DNA of 64,000 nucleotides from Christiangramia aestuarii (GTDB lineage Bacteria > Bacteroidota > Bacteroidia > Flavobacteriales > Flavobacteriaceae), in NCBI RefSeq assembly GCF_009735585.1, contig NZ_VJVW01000004.1, forward strand, positions 186,001 through 250,000, written 5' to 3'. Positions 16,769 to 24,565 of this stretch are shown one piece after another. The stretch's first letter is position 1. Each line of letters begins with the position of its first letter. The notes under the pieces are model-generated. The model was not told the DNA's origin, did no database searches, and saw only the letters and a program-made list of their open reading frames with translations. Position numbers and translations under genes: made by a program.

Positions 16769-18307
16769 TTATTGCGGCTGGTGTGATTCCTTAAGAAGGT
16801 CTGAAACTGTTTTCACCGGGTTAAAGGTTTCCACAGGCACCTCCACGAAAATGGTATTCCACTTCGCCATACCACCATTCCACAGACCCGGACGCTCCAG
16901 CGCTTTCAGTGCCTTTCCGTCTTTGGTCTTATCTGCGATAAAGCTCATGTCTTCGTCTACATACTTGTTCAGGTCATAAGCCTGACCTTTATGGTCTTTC
17001 AGGCTGCACACGATATCCACCGGGTTAAAATGCGTAGCTTCCCTGGCGGTCTTAGCCTGCTCGGGATTTTCATCATCTATTTGCGCTCCCTCTATGATCT
17101 GCAGGGAGGTCTCTCCATTCTTATCTTTAACAAGGAATGGCCCTCCTCCAGGCTCTCCCTCGTTCTTAACCATTCCGCACACCCTTAGCGGGCGGTGTAG
17201 TTTTTCCTTTAAATACTCTATGAATAGATCATGATTAGATGAATCTTTTATAAAAAGTTCTTTCCTTAAAAAATCCTGGATCTCATCCAGTTTTTCTGAA
17301 GGAACATTGCCTTTATCTAAGGTCTCAAGATATCCATGTACTTTTTGCTGAACTTTAAAGAGTGTACCTCCAAGCATTTTCTTGTGATCTACCACATTCT
17401 GAACCTTGTCTTCGGTCACTACGTTATCGATGTTCTTAACAAAGACAATCTCCTCATCAAGCTGATTCATATTTTCAATAAGGGCACCGTGACCTCCGGG
17501 CCTGAAGAAAAGCTCATCATCTTCAGTCCTGAAAGGTTTAAAATCATTATCAACGGCAATGGTATCTGTCTTAGGGTCCTGGTAGGAATATTCGATCTCG
17601 AACTTAACCCCCGTTTTTTCTTCTACCCTTTGCTGAATTTGCTTCCACTCGTTCTGAAATTTTTCCTTATCGCCTTCAGCCACCGTAAAATGAAGCTTAG
17701 CCACACCGTCTACCGCGATATACTTCGCCGCCTCGAAAAGATGTTCTTCAAAGGCAGTAGCTGTATGCTGGCTATATTTATGGAACGGTACCAGCCCTTT
17801 GGGCAGATTGCTCAGGAAAAGCCCGTCTGATTCAAGGATAGTCTTTACCAGCACCTTATATTGCGAGTCACTGGATAGATCGCTGTACCCGGAATTATTC
17901 TTTTTGGCTTTTTCAACCGCATGCTCATAAAACGGAAGTTTCTCGAAATGATTAAAGAACTTTCGCAGGTCTGAATCTCCCGTAGAATCCAGGTATTCCC
18001 GTAATTCATGTTTCTCTGGGTCAAACTCGTCTGCAAACTGGTGCAGGGACTTGAACATCCTGGAGGCTGCTCCCGAGGCAGGAACGAATTTCAGGATACT
18101 GAAATTATCTTTTTCCTCATCATAGAACTTTATAAGTTCGTGCTTTTCTGCAGCTTCCACCTGGCTTATTCCTTTACCAACCGTCGCCGCTTCGGTAATA
18201 TTCACCTTGATATTTCCTCTTTTAAAGATCGCTATCTGCTCCTCCACTTCCTGGATAGATATTCCTTTTTTATTTATTTGCTGAGTGTCTTTCTCGCTAA
18301 AGTTCAC
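16769..18307 (-). CDS. DUF4301 family protein
   Basis: A 512-residue cytoplasmic protein of the Bacteroidota family DUF4301, with no established function. FVPASGAASRMFKSL (about 74-88) together with FRPGGHGALIENMN and VFVKNIDNV in the middle recall the nucleotide-binding loop and the GHG and D-N motifs of UDP-sugar pyrophosphorylase-type nucleotidyltransferases. That relation is my inference. No signal peptide or membrane segment is seen. It overlaps the NadR-like kinase gene by 4 bases upstream and is 1 base from arfB downstream, so it is firmly within the operon. Confidence 0.85.
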   Translation of the reverse strand: MNFSEKDTQQINKKGISIQEVEEQIAIFKRGNIKVNITEAATVGKGISQVEAAEKHELIKFYDEEKDNFSILKFVPASGAASRMFKSLHQFADEFDPEKHELREYLDSTGDSDLRKFFNHFEKLPFYEHAVEKAKKNNSGYSDLSSDSQYKVLVKTILESDGLFLSNLPKGLVPFHKYSQHTATAFEEHLFEAAKYIAVDGVAKLHFTVAEGDKEKFQNEWKQIQQRVEEKTGVKFEIEYSYQDPKTDTIAVDNDFKPFRTEDDELFFRPGGHGALIENMNQLDEEIVFVKNIDNVVTEDKVQNVVDHKKMLGGTLFKVQQKVHGYLETLDKGNVPSEKLDEIQDFLRKELFIKDSSNHDLFIEYLKEKLHRPLRVCGMVKNEGEPGGGPFLVKDKNGETSLQIIEGAQIDDENPEQAKTAREATHFNPVDIVCSLKDHKGQAYDLNKYVDEDMSFIADKTKDGKALKALERPGLWNGGMAKWNTIFVEVPVETFNPVKTVSDLLKESHQPQ

Positions 18308-18876
18308 GCTTTTGTTTTTTTTAATATTTGCTCAATCTTTTTTACAGCGGTTTTCAACCGTGTTTCCCGGTCTCCTTTCAAAATTATGTAGGGTTTGTTG
18401 CTCTGTTCCAGGGCATTCTGAAATCTCTGGAACATTCCCTCACGGTCATGAGGTTTATCCCTTAGATCGTCGGGAGTCCAGGGAACATCAATATACGTTA
18501 AAATGTAGAGATGATAGTGGTTGTTTAACGCATGTTTAAGAAGTAGAGGGTCGCAGTAGCCATCGTAATAAGCTTCAGAATACACCTTAAGTTCCAACAG
18601 ATCTGTATCGCAGATCAGAAGCTCATCTGCCTCTCCTGCCAGCCTGTTTTCTACCTGCATCTGCCCTTCAGCAATAGGAATAATATCACGAGGTTCACAG
18701 ATACGCTTTTCAGCATCCCAGACCTTCTGAAGATATTCCCGCATAAATTCTTTCACCAAAGGAGCATTGAAATGCGCGGCCAGGTCCTGGGAAAGGGTTG
18801 TCTTCCCCGTGGATTCAGGTCCAAAAAGGACGATCTTTATGCAGGACGCAGGTCGTTGCGCAAGTTTTTCTTCCAT
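18304..18876 (-). CDS. NadR-like P-loop kinase
   Basis: A 190-residue P-loop protein resembling the ribosylnicotinamide kinase domain of NadR. Features are Walker A GPESTGKTT (about 19-27), LVKEFMREYLQ after the P-loop, AEGQMQVEN, and LLICDTDLLELKVYSEAYYD, which holds the Walker B-like acid. The adenylyltransferase and repressor domains of full NadR are absent. It overlaps the PnuC-type transporter gene by 40 bases. PnuC-family transporters trap their substrate by phosphorylation, so this protein probably phosphorylates the imported vitamin: nicotinamide riboside by family, or thiamine by context. Confidence 0.85.
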   Translation of the reverse strand: MEEKLAQRPASCIKIVLFGPESTGKTTLSQDLAAHFNAPLVKEFMREYLQKVWDAEKRICEPRDIIPIAEGQMQVENRLAGEADELLICDTDLLELKVYSEAYYDGYCDPLLLKHALNNHYHLYILTYIDVPWTPDDLRDKPHDREGMFQRFQNALEQSNKPYIILKGDRETRLKTAVKKIEQILKKTKA

Positions 18877-19469
18877 GCTTTATAGCCGTAAATAGCGATT
18901 ATGGTAAATACCAGGTATTGCAGACTGGTAAAGGTAAGGCCTTTATAGAAATATAGCGGTACCGAAATAATGTCTCCGATGATCCAGTAGATCCAGTTTT
19001 CGAGCTTACGTTTAGCCATAAGCCACATGCCCACAAAGAAGATCGCGGTAGTCACGGTGTCTATATAGGCGGTCCAGTTATTCCATTTTTCGAAATATTC
19101 ATATACCCCGAAAACAAAGATGAGAGTAGCAATAAATATAAATACCGACTGGATCTGCTCTTTCCTGGTGGTAGAGGTGATTGGCGTGTAATGTTCGGGA
19201 TCAACCTTGCGAGTCCACACGTACCAGCCATATATGCTCATTGAAAAATAATAGGCGTTGATCATCATATCACCCAATAGCTCCCATTGCCATAGCAGAT
19301 AAACGAAGATCATGGTGCTCACGATACCGGTTGGGTATACCAGAATATTATTTTGCTTGGAATACCAGACCGAAAGGAAACCAAAGATCACGGCAATGAT
19401 CTCTAGAATGATGAATAAAGTTGGATACCCGGAATACTGGTCGAAGAAAAAATCAAAAATCGGCTGCAT
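18837..19469 (-). CDS. PnuC/PnuT family vitamin transporter
   Basis: A 210-residue inner-membrane protein with about seven hydrophobic segments and the PnuC family pattern VWYSKQNNILVYPTGIVST, INAYYFSMSIYGWYVW, and a final TIIAIYGYKAWKK. PnuC proteins move nicotinamide riboside by facilitated diffusion; the PnuT branch carries thiamine. The preceding gene encodes a thiamine-binding-like protein and overlaps by 17 bases, while the following gene encodes a NadR-like kinase. That argues for vitamin uptake and trapping, with thiamine slightly favoured. The substrate cannot be decided from sequence by eye. Confidence 0.88.
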   Translation of the reverse strand: MQPIFDFFFDQYSGYPTLFIILEIIAVIFGFLSVWYSKQNNILVYPTGIVSTMIFVYLLWQWELLGDMMINAYYFSMSIYGWYVWTRKVDPEHYTPITSTTRKEQIQSVFIFIATLIFVFGVYEYFEKWNNWTAYIDTVTTAIFFVGMWLMAKRKLENWIYWIIGDIISVPLYFYKGLTFTSLQYLVFTIIAIYGYKAWKKNLRNDLRPA

Positions 19470-19713
19470 ACTCGCTACGGTCAGATTTTACGATCTTCAC
19501 ATACATGAGTCCGCGGTCTATGGCTTCAAATGCATTTTTGATCTCTTTATTTAGTAATCCCATCACCTCATCATAATCACCATAAACCTGGGTACTTAAA
19601 GGATTCTCCTTTACGGTAAGCCCCGATTCTCTCATTTTCTTAATGAAATTTATGATCGCAGGTTCATAATCATCCTGTATTGGTGTGAGGGTTAATTCTA
19701 CTGAAATATTCAT
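19453..19713 (-). CDS. thiamine-binding-like protein (YkoF/MTH1187, DUF77 family)
   Basis: An 86-residue cytoplasmic protein of the family that includes MTH1187 and the thiamine-binding YkoF fold. It begins MNISVELTLTPIQDDYEPAI and contains LTVKENPLSTQVYGDYDEVM. The ATG at 19713 is chosen because the open frame upstream runs through dispersed repeats and has no conserved pattern. Family members are small beta-alpha-beta proteins that oligomerise and bind thiamine or related ligands. It heads the operon with the PnuC-type gene (17-base overlap). No TPP riboswitch is present upstream. Confidence 0.85.
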   Translation of the reverse strand: MNISVELTLTPIQDDYEPAIINFIKKMRESGLTVKENPLSTQVYGDYDEVMGLLNKEIKNAFEAIDRGLMYVKIVKSDRSEYAADF

Positions 19714-19792
19714 AGACTTCTGTTTTCCAGCCAAAGTTAGCCAAAACCAAATGGATTTCAGAGAATTGATAATGGGCAATTGAAAATTGATA

Positions 19793-19862
19793 ATAAAGTC
19801 ACTGCGAACGAAGTGAAGCAGTCTCCAGGTGGAGATTCCTTCGCGTTGCTCGGAATGACAAA
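19793..19862. repeat. degenerate repeat module
   Basis: A diverged module: CACTGCGAACGAAGTGAAGC, then GGAGATTCCTTCG and CGGAATGACAAAAA. It is related to the GTCATTTCGA...TCGAAATGAC modules of the neighbouring composite repeat. Confidence 0.6.
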
Positions 19863-19868
19863 AAAACA

Positions 19869-20126
19869 TCCTTCGACTGCGCTCAGGATGAAATATTTTA
19901 AAACCACGTCATGCTGTCCCTTAGCATCGGGAGTTTCAGCATCTGTATAGACCCTGAAACAATTTCACGGTGACGGATTTCTGTTGCACTGAGCCTGTCG
20001 AAGTGCGTTTCTGTCCGCCTGTCATTTCGAAGGAGTTTACGACTGAGAAATCTTTTTAGGATTAACTGCTAACAAAGGGAAGGAGTCTCCAGATTGAGAT
20101 TTCTCCCTGCGGTCGAAATGACAAAA
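19869..20126. repeat. composite palindromic repeat, copy 1
   Basis: About 258 bases made of ordered modules: CATCCTTCGACTGCGCTC..., CCACGTCATGCTGTCCC... with AGCATCGGGAG, GACCCTGAAACAATTTCACG, TGCACTGAGCCTGTCGAAG, CTGTCATTTCGAAGGAG with ACTGAGAAATC, and the closing GAGATTTCTCCCTGCGG with TCGAAATGACAAAA. The same modules in the same order and orientation form copy 2 at 20701-20966. The first and last blocks are themselves hairpins. Confidence 0.85.
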
Positions 20127-20143
20127 GAAATCCAATCAACACT

Positions 20144-20530
20144 TTATTTCATAGAATGAATACCGATCATATTGCCCTCGGTATCCTTTATAATAGACAC
20201 AAAACCGAACTCACCAATAGACATTTTTGATCTTAGAACTTCGCCCCCGGCATCTTTAACCCGGGCTTCCTCTGTACTGCAATCTTCACTATAGAAATAA
20301 ACGACCGTGCTATTCCCTCCTGCAGGCATACCTTCCGTTTTAACCAGGGCGCCGCCCGTTTTTCCCTGAGATTCCATATTCTGCGGAAAGGCCATCATTT
20401 TTAAACCTTCGTTAGTAGGATCGCCAATTTCAGATAACTCTGTTTTAAATACTTTCTCATAAAAAGATGTAGCACGCTCCAGGTCATCTACGTAGATCTC
20501 GAACCAAACTACCGGATTTTCATTTTTCAT
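20144..20530 (-). CDS. VOC family (glyoxalase-like) protein
   Basis: A 128-residue vicinal-oxygen-chelate protein. It begins ENPVVWFEIYVDDLERATSF and ends FGFVSIIKDTEGNMIGIHSMK, with two beta-alpha-beta-beta-beta halves. The metal-ligand set is partial: the Glu/His positions of true glyoxalase I are not all evident, so it may be a binding protein or an enzyme with another substrate. It stands alone between two copies of a composite repeat. Confidence 0.88.
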   Translation of the reverse strand: MKNENPVVWFEIYVDDLERATSFYEKVFKTELSEIGDPTNEGLKMMAFPQNMESQGKTGGALVKTEGMPAGGNSTVVYFYSEDCSTEEARVKDAGGEVLRSKMSIGEFGFVSIIKDTEGNMIGIHSMK

Positions 20531-20668
20531 AATTAACTGATTATTAGATTCTTTTATCCAATTTAAGATTTTTACCTGAAATTATTTAAGAAGTGTTTTT
20601 GCTAATTGTAGTCAGTTTTCATTGTGAAAGAAGTAAAACAGTCTAAAGATGGAGATTTCTCCCTCCGA

Positions 20669-20732
20669 TCGAAATGACAAAAAGAAAATTGATTTCAAGA
20701 GCATCCTTCGACTGTGATCAGGATGACATTTA
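20669..20732. repeat. 64-base direct repeat, left copy
   Basis: It matches 20946-21009 with about three mismatches over 64 bases (offset 277). It begins TCGAAATGACAAAAAG and ends TGACATTTA. It joins the end of one composite repeat to the beginning of the next. Confidence 0.85.
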
Positions 20733-20966
20733 TCAAACCCACGTCGTGCTGTCCCGAAGCATCGGGAGTTTCAGCATTTCTGGAGACCCTGAAACAAGTT
20801 CAGGGTGACGGAATTTTGTAACACTAAGTCTGTCGAAGTGTAACTCTGTTCGCCTGTCATTTCGAAGGATTGAAGCGACTGAGAAATCTGTGTTAACACC
20901 AGGAACTTAATGGGGTAGTTTCCGGGCTTAGATTTCTCCCTTCGGTCGAAATGACAAAAAGAAAAT
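20701..20966. repeat. composite palindromic repeat, copy 2
   Basis: The modules match copy 1 at 19869-20126 in order and orientation: the CATCCTTCGACTG hairpin, the CACGTCGTGCTGTCCCGAAG block, the CCTGAAACAAGTTCAGG hairpin, CACTAAGTCTGTCGAAG, GTCATTTCGAAGGA with ACTGAGAAATC, then ATTTCTCCCTTCGG with TCGAAATGAC. A variable stretch lies before the last block in both copies. Confidence 0.85.
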
Positions 20967-21009
20967 TGATTTCAAGAGCATCCTTCGACTGCGCTCAGGG
21001 TGACATTTA
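20946..21009. repeat. 64-base direct repeat, right copy
   Basis: The near-identical partner of 20669-20732. Its last three bases are the complement of the stop codon of the prenylglyceryl phosphate synthase gene, so the repeat reaches into that gene's 3' end. Confidence 0.85.
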
Positions 21010-21723
21010 ATCTCGAAAAGAACCGTTTTCAAAAGCAGTCCCGATCACTACCAGGTCGGCTCCCGCCTCATAAGACAACTGAAGTTGCTCTGTACTGCGG
21101 ATACCCCCGCCAACGATCACCGGAATATTTAAATCCTTTTTCACTGCTTTGATTATTTCCGGAGAAACAGGCATTTTAGCTCCGCTTCCCGCTTCGAGAT
21201 AGATGAGTTCCTTTCCAGAATATTGCCCGGCGAGCGCCGTATTCACAATTTGCTGAATATCCTTTTGTGCCAGCGGAATCGTATTGCTGACTTTCTGGAC
21301 TGAAGTTTCCCTGCCGCCATCTATCAGGATATACCCGGTGGGAATAATTTCCAGTTCTGTTTTCCTGATCCTTTCCACGGAACGCACCTGCTGTTCGATC
21401 AGAAATTCTGGATTTCTTCCGGAAATAAGACTTAAAAAAAGCAAAGCATCGGCATGAGAAGAGATCTGATTATGATCTCCGGGAAATAAGATAACGGGCA
21501 GGTCACAAAAAGTTTTTACAGCCTTTACTACCTCACAGGTTCTTCCTTCTTCTACGGTACTACCGCCTACAAATATATGGGAAGTGTTTGGGGGTAATTG
21601 TTGAAAAAAATAAGAGGCTTTTCCTTCCTCAAACTTATCCGGATCTATGAGGACCGCTAGCAATTTCCTGTTCTCATAAGCCGCCTGCTGAATTTCCTCC
21701 AGGTAACCTTGAACTTGGATCAT
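21007..21723 (-). CDS. geranylgeranylglyceryl/heptaprenylglyceryl phosphate synthase family protein
   Basis: A 238-residue TIM-barrel prenyltransferase of the PcrB/GGGPS family, which joins a polyprenyl diphosphate to glycerol-1-phosphate. Signatures are LAVLIDPDKF at the N-terminus (metal-binding Asp), FVGGSTVEEG, VILFPGDHNQIS, LIYLEAGSGAKMP, VIVGGGIRS and GADLVVIGTAFE. Bacteroidota enzymes of group II are known; their lipid product in the cell is poorly understood. The gene shares one base with the stop of the upstream phosphopantetheinyl transferase gene. Its stop codon lies within a dispersed repeat. Confidence 0.93.
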   Translation of the reverse strand: MIQVQGYLEEIQQAAYENRKLLAVLIDPDKFEEGKASYFFQQLPPNTSHIFVGGSTVEEGRTCEVVKAVKTFCDLPVILFPGDHNQISSHADALLFLSLISGRNPEFLIEQQVRSVERIRKTELEIIPTGYILIDGGRETSVQKVSNTIPLAQKDIQQIVNTALAGQYSGKELIYLEAGSGAKMPVSPEIIKAVKKDLNIPVIVGGGIRSTEQLQLSYEAGADLVVIGTAFENGSFRD

Positions 21724-22370
21724 CAGGCTTTGGCTTTAGATTTAGAAGGCATGGCATATACACAGGTGAAATTCTCAAACTCCATGAATTTTACATCGAA
21801 CCATCTATCTATACCATTATACCTCACGTGAGTGGTCGTTTTATAATCATCGAAATCAAAATCGATCACATTGATGTGCTGCAGGAATCCGCAACCGGGT
21901 TCTGCCAGAATCTTATAAACAGATTCCTTGGCTCCCCAAACGATGGTTAGTTTCCGTATCAAAGCATCCTCATTTGCCAAAGTATGATATTCATCCAATG
22001 GAGTGAATTTATTGGCGATCTTCAGAATTTTCTCTCGCTGCTTTTCAATATCTATTCCCACATCCTTATTGCTCACAATAATAGCCGTGAAATTGAAGGA
22101 ATGCGTGATAGAGATATATTTGTCGTCCCTAAGATGCGGTTTCCCGTGATCGTCATAATAAAGATCATGGTCTTTATATCCCGCTTCAGCCATCAAATGC
22201 CTGATGCTCATAAATCCACGACGATGAATTTCAGACTTCATCCCGTCGACCCTTTGTTGACAATGTTCTGTTAGTTCAACACCCTCTGCCAACCACTCAT
22301 AAGTTTCTTCTACCTTCCAAATGAAGACTTTAGTACCTTCGTCAACTGTTATTGTTTTAAAAAGAGGCAT
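21723..22370 (-). CDS. 4'-phosphopantetheinyl transferase superfamily protein
   Basis: A 215-residue transferase that loads the phosphopantetheine arm of coenzyme A onto carrier proteins. The magnesium motif GIDIE (105-109) and the WGAKESVYK motif (145-153) are both present, with [14 protein letters not shown] before them, as in Sfp-type enzymes. The ATG at 22370 gives [12 protein letters not shown]; an upstream in-frame start would add residues without conserved pattern and run into the ahcY promoter area. No carrier-protein or polyketide gene is nearby, so the target is unknown. It is divergent from ahcY. Confidence 0.9.
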   Translation of the reverse strand: MPLFKTITVDEGTKVFIWKVEETYEWLAEGVELTEHCQQRVDGMKSEIHRRGFMSIRHLMAEAGYKDHDLYYDDHGKPHLRDDKYISITHSFNFTAIIVSNKDVGIDIEKQREKILKIANKFTPLDEYHTLANEDALIRKLTIVWGAKESVYKILAEPGCGFLQHINVIDFDFDDYKTTTHVRYNGIDRWFDVKFMEFENFTCVYAMPSKSKAKA

Positions 22371-22390
22371 AAAATTTCTAAGCTTTTCCT

Positions 22391-22398
22391 TATTTTTG
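22391..22398 (+). promoter_or_regulatory. possible -7 element of ahcY
   Basis: TATTTTTG fits TAnnTTTG and lies 36 bases before the ahcY start codon. No clear TTG is found at the expected upstream distance, so this is a partial match only. Confidence 0.4.
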
Positions 22399-22434
22399 CA
22401 AGCACAAAAATTGCTAATATTCAAATATAATAAT

Positions 22435-23751
22435 ATGTCGACTAAAACAGTACCGTATACCGCCTATAAAGTAAAAGATATTGAGCTTGCCGAATATGGA
22501 CGCCGCGAGATAGAACTTGCTGAAGCAGAAATGCCAGGTCTTATGGCGCTTCGTGAAGAATACGGAGAATCTAAGCCTTTGAAAGGAGCGAGAATTGCGG
22601 GATGTTTACACATGACCATTCAGACTGCTGTTCTTATTGAAACCCTTGTGGCTCTTGGAGCTGAAGTGACCTGGAGCTCATGTAATATTTTCTCTACCCA
22701 GGATCATGCTGCCGCTGCGATTGCTGCTGCCGGAATCCCGGTTTATGCCTGGAAAGGAATGACCGAAGAGGAATTCAACTGGTGTATAGAGCAGACACTT
22801 TTCTTCGGGGAAGAGCGTAAGCCATTAAATATGATCCTTGACGATGGTGGAGATCTTACCAATATGGTCCTTGATGAATATCCTGAACTTGCTGAAGGAA
22901 TCAAAGGACTTTCTGAAGAAACCACAACCGGAGTTCACAGACTATATGAGCGCATGAAAAAAGGAACACTTCCTATGCCTGCGATCAATGTGAACGACTC
23001 TGTAACCAAGTCTAAATTTGACAATAAATACGGATGTCGCGAGAGCGCTGTTGATGCGATTCGTCGCGCTACGGATGTGATGCTAGCAGGAAAAAGAGTA
23101 GTTGTTTGTGGATACGGAGATGTTGGTAAAGGAACCGCTCAGTCTTTTAAAGGTGCGGGTTCAATCGTTACTATTACTGAAATTGATCCTATCTGTGCGC
23201 TACAGGCTGCAATGGACGGATTTGAAGTTAAAAAACTGGAAACTGTACTTCCTAAGGCAGATATTGTGATCACAACTACCGGAAACAAGGATATCGTTCG
23301 TGGAGAGCATTTCGAAGCAATGAAAGATAAGACCATCGTTGCCAATATTGGTCACTTCGACAATGAGATCGCTGTTGCCTGGTTGAATGAAAAACACGGA
23401 GATTCTAAAGTAGAGATCAAGCCACAGGTAGATAAATATACCATCAACGGGAAAGATATCATTCTTCTTGCTGAAGGTCGGTTAGTAAACCTTGGATGTG
23501 CTACAGGTCACCCAAGTTTTGTAATGAGTAACTCTTTCACAAACCAGACCCTGGCACAAATGGAGCTTTGGAACAATACAGATAAGTATAAGAACGAAGT
23601 TTATATGCTTCCTAAGCATCTTGATGAAAAGGTTGCCAAACTTCACCTGGAAAGAATTGGTGTGGAGCTTACAGAACTTAGACCAGACCAGGCTGAGTAT
23701 ATTGGTGTTGAGGTTGAAGGACCATTCAAACCTGAATATTACAGATACTAA
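22435..23751 (+). CDS. ahcY: adenosylhomocysteinase
   Basis: AhcY hydrolyses S-adenosylhomocysteine to adenosine and homocysteine, clearing the by-product of methylation. The 438-residue protein has the N-terminal substrate domain ([33 protein letters not shown]), the NAD-binding motif [14 protein letters not shown], and the C-terminal [21 protein letters not shown], ending PEYYRY as the family does. The start at 22435 gives [15 protein letters not shown]; an upstream in-frame start is not supported. A strong terminator follows. Codon use is that of a highly expressed gene. Confidence 0.98.
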   Translation: MSTKTVPYTAYKVKDIELAEYGRREIELAEAEMPGLMALREEYGESKPLKGARIAGCLHMTIQTAVLIETLVALGAEVTWSSCNIFSTQDHAAAAIAAAGIPVYAWKGMTEEEFNWCIEQTLFFGEERKPLNMILDDGGDLTNMVLDEYPELAEGIKGLSEETTTGVHRLYERMKKGTLPMPAINVNDSVTKSKFDNKYGCRESAVDAIRRATDVMLAGKRVVVCGYGDVGKGTAQSFKGAGSIVTITEIDPICALQAAMDGFEVKKLETVLPKADIVITTTGNKDIVRGEHFEAMKDKTIVANIGHFDNEIAVAWLNEKHGDSKVEIKPQVDKYTINGKDIILLAEGRLVNLGCATGHPSFVMSNSFTNQTLAQMELWNNTDKYKNEVYMLPKHLDEKVAKLHLERIGVELTELRPDQAEYIGVEVEGPFKPEYYRY

Positions 23752-23784
23752 ATAGATCTTAGATATAAGATTTAAGATATAAGA

Positions 23785-23815
23785 AAAAAGCCTTCCGCAT
23801 AGCGGAGGGCTTTTT
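23785..23815. terminator. intrinsic terminator of ahcY
   Basis: Arms AAAAAGCCTTCCGC and GCGGAGGGCTTTTT around a short ATA loop, with a T run; 34 bases after the ahcY stop codon. The A run on the other side would also allow it to end the convergent lipoprotein transcript. Confidence 0.85.
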
Positions 23816-23841
23816 CATTAGGTTAGTATTGGGCTGGAAAT

Positions 23842-24249
23842 TTATTCCTCGATCACCACAGCGGTCTTTTCAGAAACCACATTTTGTTCTTTCAGCCATT
23901 TTTCATAGTTGGCCACTCCCATAGATTCTTTCATTTGCTGAGAGCTAACGGCAGTACCCTCTACGGTTACTGTAGCCACGAACGGATAACTTCCGTAGCG
24001 CACCACTCCATCGATCATTAGATCATATTCAGGTCCAGCCTGCTCAAGCGCCTCATCCAGGGCATCTTTGATATTCCAGCCAAGACCAAGGAAATAAGAT
24101 TTTTTTCCTTCGGTAGCCACTCCCATACTCCTGTCTACATCCAGGTTCATGTTCTTAGAGCTGATCACCGTAAAATCTACAAGTCTGTAAGAACAACTGG
24201 TAAGCGTCATTACAGAGATCATAATGATAAATAAACTTTTAATTTTCAT
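23842..24249 (-). CDS. small lipoprotein of unknown function
   Basis: A 135-residue lipoprotein with signal peptide and lipobox LTSC (Cys19). The mature part includes ISSKNMNLDVDR, LGLGWNIKDALDEALE and YDLMIDGVVRYGSYPFVATVTVEGTAV, a pattern seen in small lipoproteins of Bacteroidota and resembling TRL-like proteins. No catalytic motif is visible. It is monocistronic and convergent with ahcY. Confidence 0.75.
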   Translation of the reverse strand: MKIKSLFIIMISVMTLTSCSYRLVDFTVISSKNMNLDVDRSMGVATEGKKSYFLGLGWNIKDALDEALEQAGPEYDLMIDGVVRYGSYPFVATVTVEGTAVSSQQMKESMGVANYEKWLKEQNVVSEKTAVVIEE

Positions 24250-24565
24250 CAGGTTAGTTAATTTTTTGTCCTACTCATATGGCTTTTCGGTTACGCCCCG
24301 TTTGTATGGTTCCTGGACTCCGATCCGAATGTAAAATATTTTTTAGACCTAAGAGTTATTTTTCTAAAATTGTTTTAAAGTGCTTGAAATTTTCAGATCC
24401 GGTAACCTATAGAATATTTTAACTGAAGATTTTTATAGTTAGAATACTAAAAGGAAGTGAATATAGGCTGGCAGGGGCCACCTTTTAAAGGACTAAATCG
24501 AACCATGTAGGTAGAAAAAAATCGAAAGCTTGAATAGCTTTTTACTTATTTTCAGAAAAGCATGT
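24250..24565. other. gene-free intergenic region
   Basis: A 316-base AT-rich gap upstream of one minus-strand lipoprotein gene and downstream of another. I see no coding frame, hairpin of note or repeat module in it. Confidence 0.5.

Larger units (their letters stand above)
19714..20143. other. repeat-filled intergenic region
   Basis: This gap carries no supported gene. It is made largely of palindromic repeat modules (see 19793-19862 and 19869-20126). The promoter for the vitamin-uptake operon must lie in its first hundred or so bases, or within the repeats. Confidence 0.7.
20531..21006. other. repeat-filled intergenic region
   Basis: No gene is supported. Apart from about 100 bases next to the VOC start, the region is repeat modules: a half module at 20650-20682, composite copy 2 at 20701-20966, and another hairpin module at 20980-21006 that touches the next gene's stop codon. 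Confidence 0.75.

Noticed and set aside
16343-16786. Plus-strand open frame over arfB
   Set aside because: It is antisense to a gene with a clear GGQ catalytic motif and is rich in Leu/Ser runs typical of a shadow frame.
19714-19869. Longer N-terminus for the thiamine-binding-like protein
   Set aside because: The frame stays open upstream, but it crosses dispersed repeat modules and the extra residues have no family pattern; ATG at 19713 gives the family N-terminus.
19869-21009. CRISPR array
   Set aside because: The repeated modules are long, imperfect, differently spaced and without uniform spacers; no cas genes are nearby.
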